64,000 bases of DNA, taken from NCBI RefSeq assembly GCF_000619945.1, contig NZ_KK211043.1:246607-310606 (forward strand), written 5' to 3'. Source of the stretch: Clostridium lundense DSM 17049. Lineage in GTDB: Bacteria > Bacillota > Clostridia > Clostridiales > Clostridiaceae. Of the stretch, positions 7,678 to 16,401 are shown piece by piece; position 1 is the first letter of the stretch; every line of letters starts with the position of its first letter. The notes under the pieces were generated by a model. The model saw nothing but the letters and a program-made list of their open reading frames with translations. It searched no databases and was not told where the DNA came from. Made by a program: the position numbers and the translations under genes.

Positions 7678-7787
7678 TGTTAAGAAGAAACCAGCCGTTT
7701 CTCACCTTACAGCATAGCTAGTAAGGTTAGATATTAAGTACACATGTATGTTGTATATTAAGGACGGCTCTGCCGTCCTTTTTTATT
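7678..7787 (+). promoter_or_regulatory. L20-type ribosomal protein leader of infC operon with attenuator
   Basis: The leader contains AGCCGT early (~7692) that can pair with ACGGCT inside the terminator stem AAGGACGGC/GCCGTCCTT (7760-7787), which is followed by TTTTTT. These are mutually exclusive structures. In Bacillus L20 binds the equivalent leader and promotes termination, so autoregulation by L20 is the likely logic here. Confidence 0.78.
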
Positions 7788-7826
7788 TGTAATATATATT
7801 TGAAAACCACCTGGGAGGTGAATATT

Positions 7827-8339
7827 ATTAGTAAAGATTTCCTCGTAAATGAAGAGATTAGGGAAAAAGAAATAAGGGTTATAACAAGTGATGGTGAACA
7901 ATTAGGTGTTATATCATCAGCTGAAGCCCTAAGGATTGCAGAAGAAAAAGAGTTAGATTTAGTTATGATAGCTCCTACTGCAAAACCACCTGTTTGTAAG
8001 ATAATGAATTTTGGTAAATTCGTATACGAACAGTCAAAGAAAGAAAAAGAAGCTAAGAAAAAACAAAAAGTCACTAACTTAAAAGAAGTAAGATTAAGTC
8101 CTACAATAGAAGAACATGATATTGAGATAAAGGCTAATAATGCAAAAAAATTCTTATTGGCTGAAGATAAAGTAAAAGTTACAGTAAGATTTAGAGGAAG
8201 AGAAGCTGATTATTCCTTTATAGGAGAAAAGATACTTAACTTATTTCTAACAAAAGTTGGAGATATATGTGTTATAGAAAAACCTGCAAAATTAGAAGGT
8301 AAAAATATGACAATGGTTCTAGCTCCAAAGAGAGCATGA
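7827..8339 (+). CDS. infC: Translation initiation factor IF-3, AUU start
   Basis: IF-3 binds the 30S subunit, blocks premature 50S joining and discriminates start codons. The protein (about 170 residues) has the N-domain SKDFLVNEEIREKEIRVI, the lysine-rich linker YEQSKKEKEAKKKQK and the C-domain VRLSPTIEEHDIEIK...VTVRFRGREADY. GGAGG at 7814-7818 points to ATT at 7827 with 8-base spacing; no ATG exists nearby. The alternatives TTG 7800 and GTG 7818 precede or overlap the ribosome binding site. A rare AUU start is typical of infC and lets IF-3 repress its own translation. First gene of infC-rpmI-rplT. Confidence 0.95.
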   Translation: MSKDFLVNEEIREKEIRVITSDGEQLGVISSAEALRIAEEKELDLVMIAPTAKPPVCKIMNFGKFVYEQSKKEKEAKKKQKVTNLKEVRLSPTIEEHDIEIKANNAKKFLLAEDKVKVTVRFRGREADYSFIGEKILNLFLTKVGDICVIEKPAKLEGKNMTMVLAPKRA

Positions 8340-8361
8340 TCGTTGAGAGGAGGAATATACT

Positions 8362-8559
8362 ATGCCAAAAATGAAAACACATAGAGGTGCAGCTAAAAGA
8401 TTCAAGGTTACTGGAACTGGTAAATTAAAGAGAGCTAAGGCTTTCAAAAGCCACATATTAACAAAGAAAAGTTCCAAGACTAAGAGAAATCTTAGAAAGA
8501 CTGGATATGTAGCTGAATGTCAAGAAAAAGCAATGAAGAAATTATTACCATACCTATAA
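8362..8559 (+). CDS. rpmI: 50S ribosomal protein L35
   Basis: A 65-residue very basic protein with the L35 signature MPKMKTHRGAAKRFKVTGTG and SHILTKKSSKTKRNLR. Preceded by GAGGAGGAA and 22 bases after infC, so co-transcribed and shared in L20-leader control. Confidence 0.98.
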   Translation: MPKMKTHRGAAKRFKVTGTGKLKRAKAFKSHILTKKSSKTKRNLRKTGYVAECQEKAMKKLLPYL

Positions 8560-8587
8560 TTTAGGGCTTAAAAGGAGGTTTATTTAA

Positions 8588-8947
8588 ATGGCAAGAGTTA
8601 AAAGAGCGATGAATGCTCGTAAATATCATAAAAAAATATTAAAGCTTGCAAAAGGTTATTATGGTGGAAAAAGCAAGTTATTTAAGACAGCAAATGAATC
8701 AGTTGTAAGAGCATTAAGAAATGCATATGTTGGAAGAAAGTTAAAGAAAAGAGATTTTAGAAAGTTATGGATAGCTAGAATTAACGCAGCTACAAGAAGT
8801 AACGGACTTTCTTACTCAAAGTTCATGAATGGAATCAAACTTGCAGGAATAGATATAAATAGAAAAATGCTTTCAGAAATAGCTATAAATGATCCAAAAG
8901 GTTTTTCTGATTTAGTTCAAATAGCTAAAGCACAAATTAATGCTTAA
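8588..8947 (+). CDS. rplT: 50S ribosomal protein L20
   Basis: 119 residues, standard length, with MARVKRAMNARKYHKKILKLAKGY-type N-terminus, FRKLWIARINAATR and the C-terminal globular domain NGLSYSKFMNGIKLAGIDINRKMLSEIAI. L20 is needed for early 50S assembly, and in Firmicutes it binds the infC leader to shut off the operon. Start ATG follows AAAGGAGG. Last gene of the operon. Confidence 0.98.
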   Translation: MARVKRAMNARKYHKKILKLAKGYYGGKSKLFKTANESVVRALRNAYVGRKLKKRDFRKLWIARINAATRSNGLSYSKFMNGIKLAGIDINRKMLSEIAINDPKGFSDLVQIAKAQINA

Positions 8948-8960
8948 AATAATGCTTAGA

Positions 8961-8988
8961 AAAATGCAGCAGTAAAGCTGCATTTTTT
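8961..8988 (+). terminator. Terminator of infC-rpmI-rplT
   Basis: Stem AAATGCAGC/GCTGCATTT with AGTAAA loop and six T residues. Confidence 0.92.
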
Positions 8989-9033
8989 AACTTATATGCC
9001 CTTTTTATACATATTAATGCTCCATTTTGGAGT

Positions 9034-9061
9034 TTGACAAGGTATTTTTACATGATATAAT
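9034..9061 (+). promoter_or_regulatory. Promoter of ktrB-ktrA
   Basis: TTGACA (9034-9039), 16-bp spacer, TATAAT (9056-9061). The leader to ktrB is short, leaving no room for a c-di-AMP riboswitch. Confidence 0.8.
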
Positions 9062-9106
9062 TATTGTTAATGTTTATCAATTATACTAATATACGGGGTG
9101 TATGTG

Positions 9107-10453
9107 ATGAAAATAAATGTAATAAAAGGTTTTAAACTTACTCCTGTACAAATTTTAGCTATAGGTTTTGCAGTGGTTATATTAACAGGAGCTATTCTTT
9201 TAAATCTTCCTATAGCAACGCAAAAAGGAATTAGAACTCCTTTTATAGATTGTTTTTTTGTTTCTACGTCAGCTACCTGTGTAACAGGGCTAGTTACTGT
9301 AGATACAGGAACTCATTGGAGTTATTTTGGAAAGACTGTAATAATGTGCTTAATAGAGATAGGTGGATTAGGTTTCATGTCCTTTGCCACATTGATAGCT
9401 CTTGTACTAGGTAAAAGAATTACATTAAAGGATAGACTTGTAATGCAAGAAGCATTAAATTCTTTTTCTTTACAGGGACTTGTAAAAATGGCTAGGTATG
9501 TGTTGTTGTTTACTTTCACAGTACAAATTGCAGGGGCAGCTTTAATGTCAACACAGTTTATTCCAGAGTTTGGATTGGCAAAAGGATTATATTATAGCAT
9601 ATTTCATTCTGTATCTGCATTTTGTAATGCAGGTTTTGACCTTTTTGGAAATTTCCAAAGCGTAACAGGCTATGCGGATAATGCAGTAATAATACTAACA
9701 ATTTCTTTTCTAATTATAATAGGTGGCCTTGGTTTTTATGTATGGCAGGAAATATACAATTTTAAAGGACTAAAGAAATTATCCTTACATTCAAAATTAG
9801 CTTTATCTGTTACAGCTTTTTTAATAATTGTTGGAACAATTTTGATGTTTATATTTGAATTTAATAATCCTGGTACCATAAAAAACATGAGCTTTAAAGG
9901 AAAGTTTTTATCAGCCTTCTTTGCTTCAGTAAGTCCAAGAACTGCAGGATTTAATTCTATCTCTACTTCAGATATGACTACTGCTGGAAGATTTTTAACT
10001 ACTATATTAATGTTTATAGGAGGATCTTCAGGATCTACTGCCGGAGGTATAAAGGTTACTACAGCAGGCTTATTATTTATGACAGTATTATCTATTATAA
10101 AGGGAAGAGAAGATACTGAAATATTTAAAAAGAGAATTTCTAAGGATACAATATATAAGTCTTTAGCTATAACTGTTATAGGTTTATGTTTAGTGATTTT
10201 TGTAACTATGGTACTTTCCATAACAGAGCATGGTGCTTCATTAGAGTATCTTTTATATGAAGCTACTTCAGCATTTGGTACTGTTGGATTAACTTTAGGA
10301 TTAACTACTAAGTTATCATTTATAGGAAAAATAATTATTGCTTTTACTATGTATGCAGGAAGAGTGGGGCCTTTAACATTGGCATTGGCCTTATCAAAAA
10401 AGAAAACTTCAAATACTATAAAATATCCAGAAGATAAAGTATTAGTTGGTTAA
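9107..10453 (+). CDS. ktrB: Potassium uptake channel subunit KtrB/TrkH family
   Basis: Integral membrane K+/Na+ translocating subunit, 448 residues, with eight transmembrane helices expected. The four selectivity-filter loops are visible: TCVTGLVTVDTG, SAFCNAGFDLFG, SPRTAGFNSIST and SAFGTVGLTLGLT. A hydrophobic first helix follows FKLTPVQI. ATG 9107 is chosen over the upstream GTG 9098, which lies in the ribosome binding site GGGGTG. It sits 12 bases before ktrA, so the two form the usual channel-regulator pair. Distinguishing Ktr from Trk rests on size and the single-RCK partner. Confidence 0.93.
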   Translation: MKINVIKGFKLTPVQILAIGFAVVILTGAILLNLPIATQKGIRTPFIDCFFVSTSATCVTGLVTVDTGTHWSYFGKTVIMCLIEIGGLGFMSFATLIALVLGKRITLKDRLVMQEALNSFSLQGLVKMARYVLLFTFTVQIAGAALMSTQFIPEFGLAKGLYYSIFHSVSAFCNAGFDLFGNFQSVTGYADNAVIILTISFLIIIGGLGFYVWQEIYNFKGLKKLSLHSKLALSVTAFLIIVGTILMFIFEFNNPGTIKNMSFKGKFLSAFFASVSPRTAGFNSISTSDMTTAGRFLTTILMFIGGSSGSTAGGIKVTTAGLLFMTVLSIIKGREDTEIFKKRISKDTIYKSLAITVIGLCLVIFVTMVLSITEHGASLEYLLYEATSAFGTVGLTLGLTTKLSFIGKIIIAFTMYAGRVGPLTLALALSKKKTSNTIKYPEDKVLVG

Positions 10454-10465
10454 GGAGTGTTTATT

Positions 10466-11128
10466 ATGGCTAAAAAACAATTTGCTGTTATAGGTTTAGG
10501 TAGATTTGGAACTTCAGTTGCTAAAACTTTATATGCTTTAGGTAATGATGTTTTAGCAGTAGACTCTGATGAAGATATGGTTCAAAATATTTCTGATAGC
10601 GTAACTCATTCAGTACAGGCAGATGGAACAGATGAAAATAGTCTTAGATCTTTAGGAATACGTAATTTTGATGTAGCGGTAGTAACTATAGGATCAGATT
10701 TACAAGCCAGTGTAATGGCAACACTTTTACTTAAGGAATTAGGAGTAAAGTATATAATTGCTAAAGCTAATAATGAATTACATGCAAAAGTATTATACAA
10801 AATAGGAGCAGATAGAGTTGTACTTCCAGAAAGAGATATGGGAGTAAGAGTTGCTCATAATTTAGTATCATCAAATATACTTGATTATATTGAATTATCA
10901 CCAGATTATAGTATTGCAGAAATTGTAAGCCCTAAAGAGTGGCATGGAAAGAATTTAAAACAGTTAAGTGTTAGAGCGAACTATGGAATAAATGTAGTAG
11001 CAATTAAAAAGGATAATGATATAAATGTTTCTCCTAACGCTGAGGATATAATTGAGCCAGGGGATATTGTAGTTGCTATAGGCGGAGCGGAAGAATTAAG
11101 CAGACTAGAAAACTTAATATCCAAATAA
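10466..11128 (+). CDS. ktrA: Potassium uptake regulatory subunit KtrA (RCK/TrkA)
   Basis: A 220-residue cytoplasmic gating subunit. An N-terminal Rossmann RCK_N domain begins FAVIGLGRFGTSVAKTL (nucleotide-binding GxGxxG) with the acidic ADSDED-type strand end AVDSDEDM. It is followed by a C-terminal RCK_C domain (ELSPDYSIAEIVSP to VVAIGGAEEL) that in the family can bind c-di-AMP. GTG 10457 overlaps AAGGAG, so ATG 10466 is the start. Translationally close to ktrB. Confidence 0.94.
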   Translation: MAKKQFAVIGLGRFGTSVAKTLYALGNDVLAVDSDEDMVQNISDSVTHSVQADGTDENSLRSLGIRNFDVAVVTIGSDLQASVMATLLLKELGVKYIIAKANNELHAKVLYKIGADRVVLPERDMGVRVAHNLVSSNILDYIELSPDYSIAEIVSPKEWHGKNLKQLSVRANYGINVVAIKKDNDINVSPNAEDIIEPGDIVVAIGGAEELSRLENLISK

Positions 11129-11141
11129 AGGTGGAATAGGC

Positions 11142-11927
11142 TTGGATACTATTATAAGTAAAGAGAATTCTATAATAAAGGAAATTAAAAAACTTAAAGA
11201 AAGAAAGCATAGAAGAGAAGAAAATAAATTTTTGGTTGAAGGTTTTAGATTTGTAAGTGAAGCCTTAGAGTCAGATTTTAGTGTATCACAAATATTTTTA
11301 TGCGATAATTCTTTAGATAAATATAAAAGTTTTAATATTAATGAGAAGATAAAAGACAATACAAATGTATATTTATTAAATGAAAAAGTATTTAAAGTTA
11401 TAAGTAGCACAGATACTCCTCAAGGTATTATAGCTGTAGTTAGTAATAAGGATTTAAATATAAGCTATGAAAATGGATTCTATGTTTTAGCGGATAGAAT
11501 ACAAGATCCAGGTAATATGGGTACTATTATAAGAACTGCTCATGCAGCAGGAGCTTTAGGTATAATAGTTACTAAGGGAACTGTAGATGTATATAATGAA
11601 AAAACATTAAGAGCAACTATGGGATCAATATTCCATGTTCCTATACTAGAAGATAATAATTTTGAAGTTATAAATGATTTAATCTACAAAGACTTTAAAT
11701 TATTAGCTAGTTCATTGCAATCAGATAAAAACTTTTTTGACTTACCTTTAAAAGATAGTAAGGTTGTTATATGTATAGGTAATGAAGGAAATGGAATAAG
11801 TGATGAAATATATAATATGGCTCATGAAAGCTTTAAAATACCTATGCCTGGTGGAGCGGAATCATTAAATGCAGGAGTAGCAGCATCTATTATAATGTTT
11901 GAAGTGGTAAGACAAAATTTAAAATAG
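11142..11927 (+). CDS. TrmH/SpoU-family RNA 2'-O-methyltransferase
   Basis: A 261-residue SPOUT methyltransferase. The N-terminal substrate-binding domain has KHRREENKFLVEGFRFVSEAL. The C-terminal knotted domain has DPGNMGTIIRTAHAAGA, VPILED, IGNEGNGIS and the terminal PMPGGAESLNAGVAASI, all hallmark SAM-binding motifs. The target is probably rRNA; the exact nucleotide is not predictable. Start TTG 11142 has AAAGGTGG upstream. Homologous genes (ysgA in Bacillus) sit in the same place before pheST. Confidence 0.92.
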   Translation: MDTIISKENSIIKEIKKLKERKHRREENKFLVEGFRFVSEALESDFSVSQIFLCDNSLDKYKSFNINEKIKDNTNVYLLNEKVFKVISSTDTPQGIIAVVSNKDLNISYENGFYVLADRIQDPGNMGTIIRTAHAAGALGIIVTKGTVDVYNEKTLRATMGSIFHVPILEDNNFEVINDLIYKDFKLLASSLQSDKNFFDLPLKDSKVVICIGNEGNGISDEIYNMAHESFKIPMPGGAESLNAGVAASIIMFEVVRQNLK

Positions 11928-11929
11928 CA

Positions 11930-11958
11930 TTGACAATTCTGCTATTAATATGTAGAAT
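11930..11958 (+). promoter_or_regulatory. Promoter of the pheST T-box unit
   Basis: TTGACA (11930-11935), 17-bp spacer, TAGAAT (11953-11958). Confidence 0.82.
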
Positions 11959-11989
11959 TTAAAATTAAAGATGTTATAATTAAATATTT

Positions 11990-12228
11990 AAAAAACTATG
12001 ATGAAGAGAGTAAATATAAAAGTTATTTTAGGGAGAAAAGGTCATAGACTGAAAGCCTTTTTATTAATTTTATATTGAAGTTCACTTCTGAGTTCTAATT
12101 ATGAAATAATAGTAGTGATTAGCGGTGAATAACCGATATATTATAGAGATGAACACAATACATATGTGTTAATCAGGGTGGTACCGCGGATAAAAGTTCG
12201 TCCCTATGTGGATGGACTTTTTTTATTA
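11990..12228 (+). promoter_or_regulatory. T-box leader of pheST (specifier TTC, phenylalanine)
   Basis: The canonical T-box AGGGTGGTACCGCGG is at 12175-12189, followed by a terminator hairpin (GTTCGTCC/GGATGGAC with G-U pairs, T-run to 12228). Codon TTC at 12081-12083 sits in the specifier position, aligned with ACC of the thrS leader. The leader fills most of the 330-base gap before pheS. Confidence 0.93.
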
Positions 12229-12260
12229 TTTAAAAAAATATATTGAAAGGAGCTCTAGTT

Positions 12261-13280
12261 ATGAAAGAAAATTTAGAGAAGATTAAGGAAAGTGCCATAA
12301 ATGAATTGAAATCAGTTATGGATAAAAGCCAATTAGAAAATATTAGAGTTAAATACTTAGGAAAAAAAGGAGAGTTAACTCAAATATTAAGAGGAATGGG
12401 AGGATTAAGTTCCGAAGAAAGACCTATCATTGGAAAGTTAGCTAATGAAGTAAGAAGTGGAATTGAACAATTAATAGAAGATGCTTCCAAGAAAATGAAA
12501 TCAAAAGAAAAAGAAACAAGACTTCAAAGTGAAACTATTGATATATCAATGCCAGGAAGAAAGCAGACTTTAGGAAAAAGACATCCATTAGATTTAACGT
12601 TAGAAAGCATGAAAGAAATATTCATATCCATGGGATTTACAATTGAAGAAGGACCAGAAGTAGAATTAGATTATTATAACTTCGAAGCATTAAACATACC
12701 TAAGAATCATCCAGCAAGAGGTGAACAGGATACATTTTACATAAATGATAACATAGTTTTAAGAACTCAAACTTCACCAATACAAGTAAGAACTATGGAA
12801 AAGCAGAAGCCACCAATAAAGATGATATCCCCAGGAAAGGTATATCGTTCTGATGCAGTAGACGCTACTCATTCACCTATATTTTATCAAATGGAAGGTT
12901 TAGTAGTAGATAAAGGAATAACTTTTGCAGATTTAAAGGGAACTTTAGAATTATTTGCAAAGAAAATGTTTGGAGATAAGGTAAAGACTAAATTTAGACC
13001 ACATCATTTCCCATTTACTGAACCATCAGCTGAAATGGATGCTACTTGCTTTGTATGTAATGGAGAAGGATGTAAAGTATGTAAGGGAAGTGGATGGATA
13101 GAATTATTAGGTTGTGGAATGGTTCATCCTCAAGTGTTAAGAAATTGCGGAATTGACCCTGAAGTTTATAGTGGTTTCGCTTTTGGCTTTGGTGTAGATA
13201 GAATGGTTATGCTTAAATATGGTATAGATGATATAAGATTACTTTATGAAAGTGATATGAGATTCTTAAATCAATTTTAG
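12261..13280 (+). CDS. pheS: Phenylalanyl-tRNA synthetase alpha subunit
   Basis: 339 residues, normal length. An N-terminal coiled-coil tRNA-binding arm (~1-90) precedes the class II core with MGFTIEEGPEVELDYYNFEALNIPKNHPAR, the tRNA-acceptor TSPIQVRTM, RPHHFPFTEPSAEMD and the C-terminal GFAFGFGVDRMVMLKYGIDDIR. A cysteine motif CFVCNGEGCKVCKGSGW is inserted as in many bacterial PheS. ATG 12261 follows AAAGGAGCTC; the TTG at 12243 is upstream of it. Forms an alpha2beta2 enzyme with the next gene. Confidence 0.98.
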   Translation: MKENLEKIKESAINELKSVMDKSQLENIRVKYLGKKGELTQILRGMGGLSSEERPIIGKLANEVRSGIEQLIEDASKKMKSKEKETRLQSETIDISMPGRKQTLGKRHPLDLTLESMKEIFISMGFTIEEGPEVELDYYNFEALNIPKNHPARGEQDTFYINDNIVLRTQTSPIQVRTMEKQKPPIKMISPGKVYRSDAVDATHSPIFYQMEGLVVDKGITFADLKGTLELFAKKMFGDKVKTKFRPHHFPFTEPSAEMDATCFVCNGEGCKVCKGSGWIELLGCGMVHPQVLRNCGIDPEVYSGFAFGFGVDRMVMLKYGIDDIRLLYESDMRFLNQF

Positions 13281-13305
13281 AAATTTGCGAATGGAGGAAT
13301 AAATA

Positions 13306-15684
13306 ATGAAAGTTCCAGTTAAATGGTTAAAAGATTATGTTAATATAGATATTTCAGCTCAGGAGTTAGGAGATAGATTAACATTATCAGGCTCAAAGGT
13401 TGAAGAAGTAATTTCTTCAGGAGATGATATACAAAATGTAGTAACAGCAAAAATTGAAGAGATAAAGCCTCATCCAGATGCGGAAAAATTAGTTGTATGT
13501 CAAGTTAATGTAGGAAAAGAAGAACTTATTCAAATAGTAACCGGTGCAAATAACATGAAAGAAGGAGACATAGTACCAGCAGCTCTTCATGGATCAACAT
13601 TACCTGGAGGAGTAAAAATAAAAAAAGGAAAATTAAGAGGTATAGTTTCCAATGGTATGATGTGTTCAGAAGAAGAGTTAGGCATTGCTGGAGAAAAAGA
13701 AATACATGGATTAATGATACTTCCAAAGGATACTCCTATCGGTAAAGATATAAAGGAAGTATTGGGATTAGATAACTCTGTAATTGATTTTGAAATAACA
13801 TCAAATAGACCAGATTGCTTAAGTGTAGTTGGAATAGCTAGGGAAACTGCAGCAACATTAGGAATAGATTACACTATGCCTAATTTAGATTACAAATGTT
13901 CTTGTGAATCTAAAATAACTGATAGCTTAAAAGTAGAAGTAAGAGATGATCTTTGTAGAAGATATGCTGCAAGAGGAGTTAAAAATGTAAAAATAGCTCC
14001 TTCACCAGCGTGGATGCAAGAAAGATTAATGGAGGCAGGGGTAAGACCTATAAATAATGTAGTTGATATAACTAATTTTGTAATGCTTGAATTAGGTCAA
14101 CCAATGCATGCTTTTGATGCTAGAGAAATAACATCTAATACTATAGTTGTAGAAAGAGCAAAAGATGGAGAGAAGTTTACTACATTAGATGAAATAGAAA
14201 GAGATTTAACAAACGATATGCTATGCATAAAAGATGGTGAAAGAACTGTAGCATTAGCAGGAATAATGGGTGGATTAAATTCAGAAGTAAAAGAGGATAC
14301 TACTAGCATAATATTTGAATGTGCTAATTTTGATGGAACTAATGTAAGAGTATCTTCTAAAAAGTTAGGTTTAAGAACAGAAGCATCTTCAAGATTTGAA
14401 AAAGATTTAGATCCAAATTTAGTTCAGATGGCTATTGATAGAGCTTGTAATTTAATAAATGAATTAGAAGCAGGAGATGTAATGGAAGAAACTATTGACG
14501 TTTACACTAAAAAGCTTGAAGAACATACTTTAGAAGTAGATTCAAATTGGATAAATAAATTTTTAGGTACAAATATTTCTAAAGAAGATATGAAACAATA
14601 TCTTAATAGATTAGAATTAAGAACAGAGATAAAAGAAGATACTTTAGTTATTACAGTTCCTACATTTAGATGTGATGTAAACATAAAAGAAGATGTAGCA
14701 GAAGAAATAGCAAGGATCTATGGATATAATAATGTTCCTGTTACTATATCAAATAATGCTAGCGAAAGAGGCGGAAAAAATAGAAAGCAGCACTTAGATG
14801 ATAGAGTTATAGAAGCTTTAATAGGAAGTGGATTAAATCAATCAATAAGTTATTCATTCTTTAGTCCAAAGGTTTTTGATACAATATTAATACCAGAAAA
14901 TAGTCCTTTAAGAAAAGTAGTAAAGATAAAGAATCCTCTTGGAGAGGACTATAGTATAATGAGAACTACTACTTTATCTTCAATGATGGAAGCATTAGCT
15001 AGAAATTATTCAAGAAATAATGAAGAAGCTAGATTATTCGAAATGGGAAAAGTATATTTACCAGGAGATGATGAATTAAAGCTTCCAGAAGAAAGAAATG
15101 TTATAACTATAGGTTTATATGGTAATGTAGACTATTTAGATTTAAAAGGAATAGTTGAAAATGTAGTAGATCACTTAGGAATATTTGGAACTAGCTTTAC
15201 TCGTGAAAGTGAAAATCCAACTTTCCATCCAGGAAAGACTGCTAATTTATATATAAAGAGAGATTTAGTAGGAACTTTAGGAGAAATTCATCCTGATGTA
15301 GCTGAAAATTATGGAATAGATGAAAGATGCTATATTGCAGAATTAAATTTAGACCTATTATATAATCATTCTAATTTAAATAAGATGTATAAACCTCTAC
15401 CAAAGTTCCCTGCAGTATCTAGAGACATTGCTATGTTAGTAGACGATAGTATATTAGTTCAGGAAATAGAAGATATAATAATAAAACAAGGCGGAAAAAT
15501 GGTAGAGAAAGTTAAACTATTTGATGTTTATAAAGGAAAGCAAATACCAGAAGGTAAAAAGAGTATTGCATACTCCATACTATATAGACTAGAAAATAAA
15601 ACATTGACAGATGAAGAAGTTAATAAAGTTCATGATAAAATAGTTAGAACTATAGAAAATAAGTTAGGTGCACAGCTTAGATAA
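13306..15684 (+). CDS. pheT: Phenylalanyl-tRNA synthetase beta subunit
   Basis: 792 residues with the complete domain series: an N-terminal OB-fold tRNA-binding domain (~40-150), B3/B4 editing domain (NRPDCLSVVGIARE to LRTEASSRFEKDLDP), B5 domain, catalytic-like core and a C-terminal ferredoxin-fold anticodon-binding domain (KPLPKFPAVSRDIAMLVDD to the end). Translation starts at ATG 13306 after ATGGAGGA, 25 bases behind pheS. Its editing site clears Tyr-tRNA-Phe in the family. Confidence 0.98.
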   Translation: MKVPVKWLKDYVNIDISAQELGDRLTLSGSKVEEVISSGDDIQNVVTAKIEEIKPHPDAEKLVVCQVNVGKEELIQIVTGANNMKEGDIVPAALHGSTLPGGVKIKKGKLRGIVSNGMMCSEEELGIAGEKEIHGLMILPKDTPIGKDIKEVLGLDNSVIDFEITSNRPDCLSVVGIARETAATLGIDYTMPNLDYKCSCESKITDSLKVEVRDDLCRRYAARGVKNVKIAPSPAWMQERLMEAGVRPINNVVDITNFVMLELGQPMHAFDAREITSNTIVVERAKDGEKFTTLDEIERDLTNDMLCIKDGERTVALAGIMGGLNSEVKEDTTSIIFECANFDGTNVRVSSKKLGLRTEASSRFEKDLDPNLVQMAIDRACNLINELEAGDVMEETIDVYTKKLEEHTLEVDSNWINKFLGTNISKEDMKQYLNRLELRTEIKEDTLVITVPTFRCDVNIKEDVAEEIARIYGYNNVPVTISNNASERGGKNRKQHLDDRVIEALIGSGLNQSISYSFFSPKVFDTILIPENSPLRKVVKIKNPLGEDYSIMRTTTLSSMMEALARNYSRNNEEARLFEMGKVYLPGDDELKLPEERNVITIGLYGNVDYLDLKGIVENVVDHLGIFGTSFTRESENPTFHPGKTANLYIKRDLVGTLGEIHPDVAENYGIDERCYIAELNLDLLYNHSNLNKMYKPLPKFPAVSRDIAMLVDDSILVQEIEDIIIKQGGKMVEKVKLFDVYKGKQIPEGKKSIAYSILYRLENKTLTDEEVNKVHDKIVRTIENKLGAQLR

Positions 15685-15756
15685 ATTAATATTTTAACTA
15701 TTAGTGATTTGTGTTAAAATATAGTTAAATATGAATTTATCTGAGAGGGTGTTTAC

Positions 15757-16359
15757 ATGAACATAGTAACTGTTAGGATAAATGGAGTAGAGTATAACCT
15801 AAAGGGTAATGAAAAAGAAGAATATTTACATAAAGTTGCTAGTTATGTAGATAAGAAGTTGAAAAATATAACAGACAATAATAGCAAACTTAGTACCTCC
15901 TCAGCTGCCATTTTAACTGCTATAAATGCCGTTGATGATATGTTAAAAAAAGACGAAGAGATTCAACAGCTTTTAGATAAAATTAATAAAATGGAAGAAA
16001 AAGAAAGCAATTTAATTAAAAAAATGAAGGAGTTAAATAGTAAAGCTATTCAATTGGAAAGTTATAATGAAGAGCTTAAGAAAAAGACCCAAGGTAGTCA
16101 ACATGAAGAAACATTAAAAGCTAAAGAAGCAGAACTGAATTCTATAACTAAAGAACGAGATATTTTACAGGAAGCTTGCAAAAAATATTTGCAGGAAAAT
16201 AATGTTCTAAAATCTGAATGTAAAGAATACAAGTTCCAAGTTCAGTCTGCAAAATACAAGGTAATGGATTTACAACATAGGTTAATTGAGACGCAAGTTC
16301 AATTAGCTAAGGAAAAGAAACAGAACAGTCCTATGTTAAACATGGAAAAAAAACTATAA
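15757..16359 (+). CDS. zapA: Cell division protein ZapA, long coiled-coil form
   Basis: The first ~90 residues form a ZapA domain (VTVRINGVEYNLKGNEKEEYLHKVASYVDKKLKNI, then the SAAILTAINAVDDMLK helix). ZapA binds FtsZ and stabilises the division ring. The remaining ~110 residues are charged heptad-rich coiled coil (INKMEEKESNLIKKMKEL onward), more than doubling the size of the ~85-residue Bacillus protein. Position after pheT is as in Bacillus. ATG 15757 follows GAGAGGGTG. A strong terminator follows. Confidence 0.9.
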   Translation: MNIVTVRINGVEYNLKGNEKEEYLHKVASYVDKKLKNITDNNSKLSTSSAAILTAINAVDDMLKKDEEIQQLLDKINKMEEKESNLIKKMKELNSKAIQLESYNEELKKKTQGSQHEETLKAKEAELNSITKERDILQEACKKYLQENNVLKSECKEYKFQVQSAKYKVMDLQHRLIETQVQLAKEKKQNSPMLNMEKKL

Positions 16360-16396
16360 ACAAAAGGTGTGTATTTTAAATACACACCTTTTGTTT
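16358..16396. terminator. Terminator of zapA (perfect 19-bp stem)
   Basis: AAACAAAAGGTGTGTATTT, one-base centre, then its exact complement ending in TTTTGTTT. Begins inside the zapA stop codon; usable from both strands. Confidence 0.88.
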
Positions 16397-16401
16397 ATTC
16401 G

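Noticed and set aside
7800..7826. IF-3 starting at TTG 7800 or GTG 7818
   Set aside because: Both lie upstream of or within the GGGAGGTG ribosome binding site; the family begins near SKDFLVNEEIR.
9040..9106. c-di-AMP riboswitch before ktrB
   Set aside because: The leader after the promoter is only about 40 bases, too short for that aptamer.
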